From assembly GCA_036280655.1 (NCBI GenBank), contig DASUQI010000032.1, forward strand, positions 43,406 to 107,405: DNA of 64,000 bases, given 5' to 3'. Below the pieces are notes generated by a model, which was not told the DNA's origin, did no database searches, and was given only the letters and a program-made list of their open reading frames with translations. The position numbers and the translations under genes are program-made. Of this stretch, positions 43,386 to 51,299 are shown piece after piece (position 1 is the first letter of the stretch; each line of letters begins with the position of its first letter). Source of the DNA: DASSJM01 sp036280655. Lineage in GTDB: Bacteria; Actinomycetota; UBA4738; HRBIN12.

Positions 43386-44114
43386 CTACCCCAGGACGTC
43401 GCGCTGGATCTGGGTGAGCTGCTTCGTGCCCGCCTCGGCGAGGTCGAGCAGCGCATCGAGCTCCGACCGCGCGAACGGCTCGCCCTCGGCCGTGCCCTGC
43501 ACCTCGACGAGCCGGCCGGAGCCGGTCGTCACCACGTTGCAGTCGACCTCGGCGGCCGCGTCCTCCTCGTACGACAGGTCGAGGACCGCCGTCCCGCCGA
43601 CGATCCCGACGCTCACCGCCGAGACCGTGTCGGTGAGCACGTCCGCGGGAACCGCTTCCCGCTCGACGAGCCCGCGTACCGCGAGCGCGAGGGCGAGGTA
43701 GCCGCCGGTGATCGAGGCGCATCGCGTCCCGGCGTCCGCGAGCAGCACGTCGCAGTCGACCGTGATCGTGCGCTCGCCGAGCCTCGACAGGTCGGTCACC
43801 GCCCGCAGCGAGCGGCCGATCAGCCGCTGGATCTCCTGGGTCCGGCCGCCGGGACGGCCCCGCTGGACCTCGCGCGCCGTCCGCTCCTGGGTCGCGCGCG
43901 GCAGCATCGAGTACTCGCCGGTCACCCATCCCCTGCCGGTGCCGCGGAGCCAGCGGGGGACCTCTTCGGAGACGGACGCCGCGACGACCACCTTCGTTCG
44001 GCCCATCGAGAACAGGACCGAGCCCTCGGCCCACTCCTGGAACCCGAGCTCAACGGCGACGGGACGGAGTTGATCCGGGGCGCGCCCGTCGGGCCGGCCC
44101 GGGCGTTCGCTCAT
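43386..44114 (-). CDS. rph: Ribonuclease PH
   Basis: A 242-residue phosphorolytic 3'-exoribonuclease that trims tRNA 3' ends. It begins GRPDGRAPDQLRPVAVELGF and contains the phosphate-binding GRPGGRTQEIQRLIGRSLRA and the catalytic-region Asp in ITVDCDVLLADAGTR. Length and domain are those of the family. ATG 44114 overlaps the stop of the metallo-hydrolase by 4 bp, so translation is coupled. Complements the encoded tRNAs, of which two carry CCA. Confidence 0.93.
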   Translation of the reverse strand: MSERPGRPDGRAPDQLRPVAVELGFQEWAEGSVLFSMGRTKVVVAASVSEEVPRWLRGTGRGWVTGEYSMLPRATQERTAREVQRGRPGGRTQEIQRLIGRSLRAVTDLSRLGERTITVDCDVLLADAGTRCASITGGYLALALAVRGLVEREAVPADVLTDTVSAVSVGIVGGTAVLDLSYEEDAAAEVDCNVVTTGSGRLVEVQGTAEGEPFARSELDALLDLAEAGTKQLTQIQRDVLG

Positions 44115-44863
44115 CCGCGGATCGGGAGGTTCATGCCCTCGACGGCCGCCGCGATCGGGCCGTCGTACTCCTGGCCGGCCTGCTGCTTCGAGACCTCGTG
44201 GTCGAGCGACGGCCAGATGTGGGTGAGGACGAGCTTGCCGACGCCGGCCTCCTTCGCGTGCTGCCCCGCCTGTCGGGACGAGAGGTGGAACGGCAGCAGG
44301 TCGTCCCGGTCCTGCCAGGTCGCCTCGGCGAGCAGCACGTCGGCGTCGCGCGCGAGCTCGACGATGTGATGGGTCGGCCCCGTGTCGCCCGTGTACGCGA
44401 GCACCTGGCCGTCGACCGCGACGCGGAACCCGAGCGCCGGCAGGCCGAGGTGCGCCATCGGCTCGGTCTTGATCCGGAACGGCCCGACCTCGAACGCCTC
44501 GCCCGGCGCCACCTCGGTGAACGCGAAGGCGGTCCGCATCGCCACCTGGGAGTCGATCGAGACGAGGTCCGCGAGCCGCTGCGAGAAGTCCGTGGGGACG
44601 AACACGGGGAGGCCAGGCTCGCCGAGCTCCCCGTAGTGCCACGCGTAGAAGGCCGGGTACAGGTCGACGAAGTGGTCGGGATGCTCGTGGGAGATCACGA
44701 TCGCGTTTAGATCCGGGATGTCGATGTGCTGCTGGAGGTTCGCGAGCGTCCCGGTCCCCGCGTCCATCCACAGGTTGAACCCGTCGTGCTGGACGAGATA
44801 GCCGGAGGTGGCCGTCTCGGCGTTCGGCCAGGTGCCGCTGGAGCCGAGGACCGTCAGCTCCAC
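44111..44863 (-). CDS. MBL-fold metallo-hydrolase (Rv1339-like)
   Basis: A 250-residue beta-lactamase-fold enzyme resembling RNase Z and class II cyclic nucleotide phosphodiesterases. Metal motifs: SHEHPDH (HxHxDH), MAHLG, TGDTG and LTHIWP. The operon position between murI and rph matches Mycobacterium Rv1339, reported as an atypical cAMP phosphodiesterase; I transfer that only as a possibility. A nucleotidyl cyclase gene at 27326 would give a source of substrate. The GTG start overlaps murI by 10 bp. Confidence 0.85.
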   Translation of the reverse strand: MELTVLGSSGTWPNAETATSGYLVQHDGFNLWMDAGTGTLANLQQHIDIPDLNAIVISHEHPDHFVDLYPAFYAWHYGELGEPGLPVFVPTDFSQRLADLVSIDSQVAMRTAFAFTEVAPGEAFEVGPFRIKTEPMAHLGLPALGFRVAVDGQVLAYTGDTGPTHHIVELARDADVLLAEATWQDRDDLLPFHLSSRQAGQHAKEAGVGKLVLTHIWPSLDHEVSKQQAGQEYDGPIAAAVEGMNLPIRG

Positions 44864-45681
44864 GCGATCCCCTCCACGGCGCGGACCGACACGGGCAGGA
44901 CCCCGTCAACCTCGGGCCCCAGGAAGTGGTGGGCCACCCGGGCGAACTGCCGTGGGTCGCCGGTCGTCAGGAAGGCGTGCCGGGGGTCGTCCACGGTCTC
45001 CCGGAGCAGGGAGGCGTTGCGCAGTACCGCGTAGACGTCCTTGGCGGTCTCTTCGGCGGACGAAACGAGCACGACCTCTTCCCCCATCACCATCTGGACC
45101 ATCCCCGAGAGCATCGGGTAGTGCGTGCACCCCAGGATCAGGGTGTCGACCCCCTCTCGGACCAGCGGCTCAAGATACACGCGAGCGGCCTCCAATAACC
45201 CATCGCTCGAGGTATCCCCCGCCTCGACGTGCTCCACGAAGACCGGACATGCCCGAGAGGAGAGCTCGACGGCCGCGCCGGTCGCGGCGACCGCCCGGTC
45301 GTAGGCCCGGCTCTCGACGGTCGCGACCGTGCCGATCATGCCGATCCGACCGTTGCGGGTCGCCCGGACGGCCGCTCGGACGCCGGGATCGATGACGCCG
45401 ACCACCGGGACGCCGTGCGCCTCCGCCACGTCGGCGATCGCGGCCACCTCGATCGAGTTGCACCCGACGACGAGCATCTTCACGTCGCGTTCGACGAGGT
45501 AGCCGGCGATCTCGAGCCCGAACGCGCGGATCTCCTCGAGCGGCCGCGGGCCGTACGGGAACCGGCCGTTGTCGCCGACGTAGAGGATCGGCTCGTGCGG
45601 CAACAGGTCGAAGATCGCTCGGGCCACCGTGAGCCCGCCCACGCCCGAGTCGAACACGCCGATCGCGCGTTCGTCGCTCAT
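44854..45681 (-). CDS. murI: Glutamate racemase
   Basis: A 275-residue enzyme that makes D-glutamate for peptidoglycan. The start is IGVFDSGVGGLTVARAIFDL; catalytic cysteines lie in VVGCNSIEVAA (about residue 72) and LILGCTHYPML (about residue 185), and the sugar-nucleotide-free active site loops are otherwise intact. ATG 45681 lies 22 bp after the cysM stop. Length is normal for the family. Confidence 0.93.
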   Translation of the reverse strand: MSDERAIGVFDSGVGGLTVARAIFDLLPHEPILYVGDNGRFPYGPRPLEEIRAFGLEIAGYLVERDVKMLVVGCNSIEVAAIADVAEAHGVPVVGVIDPGVRAAVRATRNGRIGMIGTVATVESRAYDRAVAATGAAVELSSRACPVFVEHVEAGDTSSDGLLEAARVYLEPLVREGVDTLILGCTHYPMLSGMVQMVMGEEVVLVSSAEETAKDVYAVLRNASLLRETVDDPRHAFLTTGDPRQFARVAHHFLGPEVDGVLPVSVRAVEGIAWS

Positions 45682-45703
45682 CGCTCGCTCGCTCGGGCCG
45701 CGG

Positions 45704-46636
45704 TTACCACCACAAGGCCTCCGAGACCTTCTTCTCGGCCAGGTCGAGCTCGGGCGACCAGGCGTCCATCGAGAGGTATTTCCAACCGCCGTCCGCGAGC
45801 AAACACACCACGTCTCCTTCGTCGATCTCGGCGGCGATCCTGAGCCCCACGTGTAAGACGGCGCCCGAGGAGATCCCCGCGAAGAGTCCTTCGCGCTCGG
45901 TGAGGTCCCGGGTCATGCGGAGCGCGTCGGAGGAGCTCACGAGGAACTTCCGGTCGAGCACAGTCTCGTCGAAGATCGGCGGGACGAACCCGTCGTCGAG
46001 CGAGCGCAGCCCGTAGACGAGCTCGCCGAGCTCGGGCTCGGCGGCGATCACCGTGATGCCGGGATCGTGCCGCTTCAGGCGGCGGCCGACGCCGGTGAGG
46101 GTCCCGCCGGTGCCCAGGCCGGCGACGAAGTGCGTGACCTCGGGGAGGTCTCGGACGATCTCCTCGCCGGTCCCCACCTCGTGCGCGCGCGGGTTCGCCT
46201 CGTTCCCGTACTGGAACGGCATGAAGTACCGGTCGTCCGCCGCGAGCCGCCGCGCCACCTCGATCGAGCCGTTCGTCCCCTGATCGCCGGGCGAGTACAC
46301 GATCTCGGCGCCGAACAGCTCGAGGAGCCGGATCCGCTCCTCGCTCGCGTTGTCGGGGATCACGACCGTGAGCCGATAACCCTTGCGCCGGGCGACCATC
46401 GCGAGCGCGATGCCCGTGTTGCCCGACGTGGGCTCGAGGATCGTCCGCTCGGCGGTGAGCTCGCCCGACGCCTCGGCCGCCTCGATCATGGCCTTCGCGA
46501 TCCGGTCCTTCGTCGAGCCGGTCGGGTTCTGTCCCTCGAGCTTGGCCCACACGCGCACGCCGGGCTTGGGACTCATCGCGGGGAGGCCGACGAGCGGGGT
46601 CTCGCCGATCGCGTCGAGCACGTCGGGGAAGCGCAT
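45704..46636 (-). CDS. cysM: Cysteine synthase, CysM type (CysO-thiocarboxylate dependent)
   Basis: A 310-residue fold-type II PLP enzyme. The PLP lysine lies in NPTGSTKDRIA (about residue 43), SGNTGIALAM binds the substrate carboxylate and GLGTGGTLTG the phosphate. The N-terminus (FPDVLDAIGETPLVGLPAM) and a lid near YGLRSLDDGF resemble mycobacterial CysM, which uses O-phosphoserine and thiocarboxylated CysO rather than O-acetylserine and sulfide. The CysO, E1 and Mec genes lie 3–5 kb upstream, supporting that assignment. Confidence 0.88.
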   Translation of the reverse strand: MRFPDVLDAIGETPLVGLPAMSPKPGVRVWAKLEGQNPTGSTKDRIAKAMIEAAEASGELTAERTILEPTSGNTGIALAMVARRKGYRLTVVIPDNASEERIRLLELFGAEIVYSPGDQGTNGSIEVARRLAADDRYFMPFQYGNEANPRAHEVGTGEEIVRDLPEVTHFVAGLGTGGTLTGVGRRLKRHDPGITVIAAEPELGELVYGLRSLDDGFVPPIFDETVLDRKFLVSSSDALRMTRDLTEREGLFAGISSGAVLHVGLRIAAEIDEGDVVCLLADGGWKYLSMDAWSPELDLAEKKVSEALWW

Positions 46637-46747
46637 CAGGCGGTGGGGGTCGGTGACATCGTCAGTCCGATCGAGCCGTGTCGGGTGCCGATTATCCCAG
46701 TCGCCGTGAGAACGAACCGCGACCCCCGGTCACGCTGCGGCGCAGGA

Positions 46748-46788
46748 AGGAGGAGGGCCGGGCGCGAGCCGGCCTCGGCCCTCCTCCT
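46748..46788 (-). terminator. Terminator of the barrel-protein gene
   Basis: A 12-bp stem pairs 46748–46759 (AGGAGGAGGGCC) with 46777–46788, 11 bp past the stop codon on the minus strand. Confidence 0.55.
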
Positions 46789-46798
46789 ACGATCCGCG

Positions 46799-47275
46799 CT
46801 ACGGCAGCAGGTGGAGCGAGTGCTCGCTGTTGCCGGAGTCGTCCACGATCTCGACGATCACGGAGCCGCGGACGTTCTCGAACTCGCCGGTACCTCCGGT
46901 GATCGCGAGCGTCCACGTGCCCCCGACGACGAGCTGAGAGACCGGCACCTGGCCCTCGGCCAGGATCGAGCCGCGGGGGTCGAGTTCGTACACGACCGAG
47001 CACGTATCCCGCTTCGCGAACTGGACGGCGCACTCGGTGTTCGCGTGCCCGACCACCTCATCGACTTCGGTCAACTCGCTCCGGAACAGGTAGCGGTCGC
47101 CCACCTTGAAGTCGTCCGGCTTGCCGAACCCGTCCACGATCCTGAACTTCGTCGAATGCTCCCCGACGACGATGGTCTCCTCGGCCACGATGTTGTTGGC
47201 GGCGAAGGCCGAGGTGAGCCCGGCCCCCACGATCCCGACCAGCACGGCCACGAGCACGACGGCGAATCTGCGCAT
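46799..47275 (-). CDS. Secreted beta-barrel protein (allene-oxide-cyclase/dirigent-like)
   Basis: A 158-residue exported protein. The signal peptide RRFAVVLVAVLVGIVGAGLT ends in SAFA. The mature domain has paired cysteines (ECAVQFAKRDTC) and the repeat-like strand segments VPVSQLVVGGTWTLAITGG and GTGEFENVRGSVIVE, reminiscent of the allene-oxide-cyclase-like barrel. Starts at ATG 47275 with AAAGGGGGG upstream. It lies between the metalloprotease and cysM genes with its own terminator, so is an independent unit. Function unknown. Confidence 0.75.
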   Translation of the reverse strand: MRRFAVVLVAVLVGIVGAGLTSAFAANNIVAEETIVVGEHSTKFRIVDGFGKPDDFKVGDRYLFRSELTEVDEVVGHANTECAVQFAKRDTCSVVYELDPRGSILAEGQVPVSQLVVGGTWTLAITGGTGEFENVRGSVIVEIVDDSGNSEHSLHLLP

Positions 47276-47382
47276 GATTCCCCCCTTTCGCCGGCGCCCC
47301 GCCGGCAGGCGGCGATTATGCCCTGCCTGCCGGTGTCCGCAAAGGCAACCGCGGATCTGACCTCAAGCGCGAGCCCGAACGT

Positions 47383-47418
47383 GACGAGGGCGGCCCCGGC
47401 ACGGGGGCCGCCCTCGTC
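47383..47418 (-). terminator. Terminator of the metalloprotease gene
   Basis: A 15-bp stem, GACGAGGGCGGCCCC (47383–47397) with 47404–47418, 6-nt loop, 20 bp past the stop on the minus strand. Confidence 0.65.
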
Positions 47419-47438
47419 GTGGAGCTGGGAGTGTCCTC

Positions 47439-49628
47439 CTAGCCTCCCGGCTGCTCGACGCCGTTCACGGTGAGCGAGTACGGCGCGGTCTGCAGCACGT
47501 TCTCGCTTCGATCGAGGTAGGTGACGATCGCCGCGACCGTGCTCCCGGTGGTGCCGATGATCGTGTCCAGGTCGGCGCCCTCGAGCGTCCCGTCGAAATT
47601 CTCGTCCAGGACGATCGAGCCGATCCGGACCTGCTGGGTGGTCTCGTCGATCGCGACGAGCCGGACGAGCCACCGCTTCACCTGCACCGGGTTGATCTGG
47701 GTAGGCGACTTCCATCCCTTGAGCGACGTGCCGTCGGACAGGAGTCGTCCGTCGACCGACACGTCGTCGACCCAGAAGCCGTCCTCGATCACGGCGCCGT
47801 CCGTCACGTACCGGAAGGCGAGCAGGATCTTGTCGCCAGAGTAGGCGGAGAGGTCGCACTCCTGATGCGCGAACCCGCCCGACTCTCCCTCGAAGCCGGG
47901 GCCGAGGGGCGCCGCGATCGTGTCGGTGCAGCGGACGCTCCGGTATCGCTTCCCGCCGTTCGTCGACACCTGGACGTACGCGTAGTCGTAGCCGACCTCG
48001 GTGTCGTACAGCGCGTCGAACTCGAGGTTGCCCCGGCCGACCCGCACCTGGCGTGCGATCGAGCGGTCGAGGTTGTCACCCGCGCCGGAGTACAGGGCCT
48101 TCCGCTTGCCCGGACCCGGCGTGTTCTTGTCGACCTCCCATTCGACCGGCAGCTTGGGCAGCTGGCTGACGCCGTTGAACGCCACGCTATCGACATCGCC
48201 GACGTCGAGGAACACGTCCCCGGCGTCGCGCAGCCGCACGTAGTCCGATCCGTTCGGCGGCGCGCCGGGCCCGGCGAAGGCCTGGTCGTTGTCCCAGTTG
48301 ACCGACGCGTTCATCGTCGGGGCGCTGAACTCGGCCGCGCTCCCGCCGACCAGCGAGAACCCGTCGTCCAGCGCGGCGTCCACGGCGACCATCGTCGCCC
48401 AGGAGCCGACCACGTCGAGCGGCTTCGAACCCCCGCCGAGACCGGCCAGGAGGTCCGCCACCGAGTCCAGCCCGTTCGGCGCACCCAGGTGCAGCCCCTG
48501 CATGAAGTCGGGTCCGAACCGTGCGTGGAAGTACTCCATGGCGGCCAACGCCGCTCCGTAGTCACAGAGGATCTCCGATTCGAAGTCCGTCTGGTCGCCC
48601 CAGAGCGTGAGCGAGTTCTCCGGACCCCCCTCGTCCGGGATCGGGTTCGCGGGGGTGGTCTGGTTCAGGAACCCGAGGAAGCACTGGACGGCACTTTCGA
48701 ATCCGATCTGGGTGACCGGCAGCGCGGGATCGACGTAGCCGGTGATCACCGCCGCGTGGTCGGACAGCCCCTCGTTCACCCAGTTCGTCTCGTCGCTGTC
48801 GGCGTAGTTCTCGAGCAGGTGCTGGTACTCGTGCGCGAAGACGCCCTCGTACAGGAACGGCCGCGCCGTCGCGTTTAGGCACAGGTCCGGCGAGGGCTCG
48901 TTCGGCGGGTTCGCACCGGTCCGGTGCTCCCAGTCGAACGCGTCGACCGTCATCACCAGGCGGTTGGTCAGATCGTCGTAGAACGACGTGTAGAACCCGG
49001 CGATGTAGGTGAACCCCTGCGAGTTGTCCGTGTCGTAGAAGTTCTCGTCGCGGACGTTGTCGATGAGCGCCACGATGCGGTCGCCGGGACCTCGGTAGTA
49101 ACCCCCCGGCAGCTCGAGCAGCTGCGCGAGCGGGGCCTTCGCGCCATTCCGCTCCGGCGCGACGCTGAACGCATCCGACTCGATCGGGTACATGTTGTCG
49201 TCGAACTCGTCGATCAGGTACTGCACCTGTTGATCGGTGACCACGTTGCGGCCCCCGTCGTTGCGGCAGTCACCCGACGGGAAGTCCGTGCCGACCGAGA
49301 TCTCGTCCTCGTCGCTCGCGACCCAGACCTCGATGTTGTCGCCGACGCCTCGAAGGGTGAACGCCTTGACGTAATCGCCCTGGGTCGAGTCGTAGCCGAC
49401 CCAGAACCGCTCCTCCCCCACCACGGGTGGCGCCGCTGGGCCGTCGAGCGACATCGCCTCCTGGCGAAGCTCCCGCTTCGCCTCCGGCGACAACGAGAGC
49501 CCGTGCCGGGCCTTCGGAGCGAGCTCCCGGATATCCGAACCCGCACCGCCGCCCGGCGCCGCGGACGAGCCGACGGGCACGAGCGCGATCGCCATCAGGG
49601 CGGCGACCGCAAACGCGAACCTTCGCAT
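47439..49628 (-). CDS. Large secreted zinc metalloprotease (M6/immune-inhibitor-A-like)
   Basis: A 729-residue exported protein. The signal peptide is RRFAFAVAALMAIALVPVGS with AxA cleavage near residue 24. The catalytic centre FAHEYQHLLENYADSDETNW has HExxH followed by the third-ligand helix WVNEGLSDHAA. The C-terminal 250 residues form a beta-rich region with paired Cys (VRCTDTIAAPLG, HQECDLSAYSGD) that resembles the MAM-like domain of immune-inhibitor-A peptidases (ILLAFRYVTDGAVIEDGFWV). Starts at ATG 49628 with AGGGGG upstream. It interrupts the cysO–cysM cluster. Confidence 0.83.
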   Translation of the reverse strand: MRRFAFAVAALMAIALVPVGSSAAPGGGAGSDIRELAPKARHGLSLSPEAKRELRQEAMSLDGPAAPPVVGEERFWVGYDSTQGDYVKAFTLRGVGDNIEVWVASDEDEISVGTDFPSGDCRNDGGRNVVTDQQVQYLIDEFDDNMYPIESDAFSVAPERNGAKAPLAQLLELPGGYYRGPGDRIVALIDNVRDENFYDTDNSQGFTYIAGFYTSFYDDLTNRLVMTVDAFDWEHRTGANPPNEPSPDLCLNATARPFLYEGVFAHEYQHLLENYADSDETNWVNEGLSDHAAVITGYVDPALPVTQIGFESAVQCFLGFLNQTTPANPIPDEGGPENSLTLWGDQTDFESEILCDYGAALAAMEYFHARFGPDFMQGLHLGAPNGLDSVADLLAGLGGGSKPLDVVGSWATMVAVDAALDDGFSLVGGSAAEFSAPTMNASVNWDNDQAFAGPGAPPNGSDYVRLRDAGDVFLDVGDVDSVAFNGVSQLPKLPVEWEVDKNTPGPGKRKALYSGAGDNLDRSIARQVRVGRGNLEFDALYDTEVGYDYAYVQVSTNGGKRYRSVRCTDTIAAPLGPGFEGESGGFAHQECDLSAYSGDKILLAFRYVTDGAVIEDGFWVDDVSVDGRLLSDGTSLKGWKSPTQINPVQVKRWLVRLVAIDETTQQVRIGSIVLDENFDGTLEGADLDTIIGTTGSTVAAIVTYLDRSENVLQTAPYSLTVNGVEQPGG

Positions 49629-49724
49629 GGAGACCCCCTCTCTCATCGAGCCGCGCCCTCCCTCCACCGGGGCGTGCTCGAGCGGACACGAAGGTTACCG
49701 GGTGTTCGAGAAACGTGCCGAGAC

Positions 49725-50003
49725 TTACGAGCGGCCGCCGGCAACGGCCGGCAGGATCGAGATCGTGTCGTCGACCCCGACCTCGGTCTCGAGGGAGCCG
49801 AGGTAGCGGACGTCCTCGTCGTTCAGGTAGACGTTCACGAACCGGTGCAGCGCACCGTCCTCGGTCACGACGGTCTCGGTGATGCCCGGGTAGCGGGTCT
49901 CGAGGTCGGCGAACAGCTCGCGTAGCGTCCTGCCCTCGGCCTCGACCGCGACCTGCCCCTCGGCCTTCGGCCGGAGGATCGTCGGGAGCTTCACGCGGGC
50001 CAC
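49725..50003 (-). CDS. cysO: Sulfur carrier protein CysO, with C-terminal GG-RS extension
   Basis: A 92-residue ubiquitin-fold sulfur carrier. Family segments are VKLPTILRPKAEGQ at the start, LHRFVNVYLNDEDVRYLG in the centre and ISILPAVAGG at the end. Mycobacterial CysO ends at the diglycine, which is thiocarboxylated. Here two further residues, Arg-Ser, follow before the TAA (49725–49727), so the carrier must be trimmed or work differently. The gene begins 1 bp after the stop of the E1 gene and is the third of mec–moeB–cysO. Confidence 0.92.
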   Translation of the reverse strand: MARVKLPTILRPKAEGQVAVEAEGRTLRELFADLETRYPGITETVVTEDGALHRFVNVYLNDEDVRYLGSLETEVGVDDTISILPAVAGGRS

Positions 50004-50004
50004 G

Positions 50005-50874
50005 TCAAGCCTCCGTCCGGCCGGCCGCGACGCCGTGCTCGGCCTCGGGAGGCGCCTGGCCCGGGGTGAGGCCGCAGAAGGCCTCGTAGTCGATCAGCTC
50101 GGTGATCGTGGGCGACTTCCCGCAGACGGGGCAGTCGGCGTCCCAGCGGACCTTCACGGTCTGGAAGTCCATCTGCAGCGCGTCGAAGATCAGCAGCCGG
50201 CCGACGAGCGGGTCCCCCTTCCCGGTGATGAGCTTCACGGCCTCGGTCGCCTGGATCGAGCCGACGATCCCGGGCAGCACGCCGAACACCCCGCCTTCGG
50301 CGCAGGACGGCACGGTGCCGGGCGGCGGCGGCTGGGGGAACAGGCAGCGGTAGCAGGGGGCGTCCTGGCCCGGCATGAACACCGTGGCCTGCCCGTCCCA
50401 CTGGTAGATCGAGCCGTAGACGAGCGGCTTGCCGAGGAACTGCGTCGCGTCGTTCACGAGGTAGCGGACCGGGAAGTTGTCCGTTCCGTCGACGACCACG
50501 TCCCACGGCTCGAGCACCTCGAACGCGTTCTGCGACGACAGGATCGTGTCGTAGGGCACGACCTCGATCGTCGGGTTGATCGCCCTGAGACGGTGGACGG
50601 CGCTCTCGACCTTCGGCCGGCCGACGTCGGCGGTCGAGTGCAGGAGCTGCCGCTGCAGGTTCGACTCGTCCACCTTGTCGAAGTCCAGGATCCCGAGCGT
50701 CCCCACGCCTGCGGCCGCGAGGTACATCGCGACCGGCGAGCCGAGCCCGCCGGCGCCGATCACGAGGACCTTCGCGTCGAGCAGCCGCTTCTGCCCCTCG
50801 CCGCCGATCCCGGGCAGGATGATGTGCCGCGCGTAGCGGCGGACCTGCTCCTCGGTGAACTCGGGCAGCGTCAC
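50005..50874 (-). CDS. moeB: MoeB/ThiF-type adenylyltransferase for the sulfur carrier
   Basis: A 289-residue E1-like enzyme from GTG 50874, overlapping the mec stop by 4 bp. Motifs: RYARHIILPGIGGEGQKRLL, ATP-binding VLVIGAGGLGSPVAMYLAAA, the Arg finger in NLQRQLLHS, DGTDNFPVRYLVND, and zinc pairs CYRC and CPVC. It adenylates the CysO C-terminus. Unlike mycobacterial MoeZ there is no rhodanese domain, so the sulfur donor must be a separate protein or sulfide. The 64-residue upstream extension of the frame is inside mec and not used. Confidence 0.9.
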   Translation of the reverse strand: MTLPEFTEEQVRRYARHIILPGIGGEGQKRLLDAKVLVIGAGGLGSPVAMYLAAAGVGTLGILDFDKVDESNLQRQLLHSTADVGRPKVESAVHRLRAINPTIEVVPYDTILSSQNAFEVLEPWDVVVDGTDNFPVRYLVNDATQFLGKPLVYGSIYQWDGQATVFMPGQDAPCYRCLFPQPPPPGTVPSCAEGGVFGVLPGIVGSIQATEAVKLITGKGDPLVGRLLIFDALQMDFQTVKVRWDADCPVCGKSPTITELIDYEAFCGLTPGQAPPEAEHGVAAGRTEA

Positions 50875-51269
50875 GTGATCCGGACCTCCCGCTCGGCGAT
50901 CGCGCCGTCCCGGATCGTGAACCCGCGCAGCTCCGGGTTCGAACGGTCCGAGAGCGACATCACCAGGTAGGTCGCCTCCGGGTAGAAGGCCTGCTTCAGG
51001 TCGGTCTCGGAGGGATAGGCCTCCGAGTGCGTATGCGTGTGGAAGATGCTCAGCAGGTCCCACCCCTCGTCGTCGATCTCGGTGAACACCTTCAGCTGTT
51101 CCTTCGGGTCGAGCCGGTAGCTGACCGGGCTCGCGTCCTGGTTCGTCATCGCGAAGAACTTGACCGGGCGGCCCTCCTTGCCGGCCAACAGCCCGCAGGC
51201 CTCGTTCGGGAAGCCGGCGAGGCCGTGCTCCACCATCTCGACGAAGAAGCCGCGATCGATCTCGAGCAT
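50871..51269 (-). CDS. mec: JAMM/MPN+ metalloprotease Mec
   Basis: A 132-residue zinc peptidase of the M67 (JAMM) family. The conserved Glu is in PNEACGLLAG and the HxH-x7-S-x2-D signature is HTHTHSEAYPSETD. In mycobacteria Mec releases cysteine from the CysO-cysteine adduct. With the masked diglycine of the neighbouring carrier, it may also remove the Arg-Ser extension; this is inference. First gene of the mec–moeB–cysO operon; AGGTG lies before ATG 51269. Confidence 0.9.
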   Translation of the reverse strand: MLEIDRGFFVEMVEHGLAGFPNEACGLLAGKEGRPVKFFAMTNQDASPVSYRLDPKEQLKVFTEIDDEGWDLLSIFHTHTHSEAYPSETDLKQAFYPEATYLVMSLSDRSNPELRGFTIRDGAIAEREVRIT

Positions 51270-51299
51270 TGCACCTGCAACAACGCTACCAGCGCGCCG

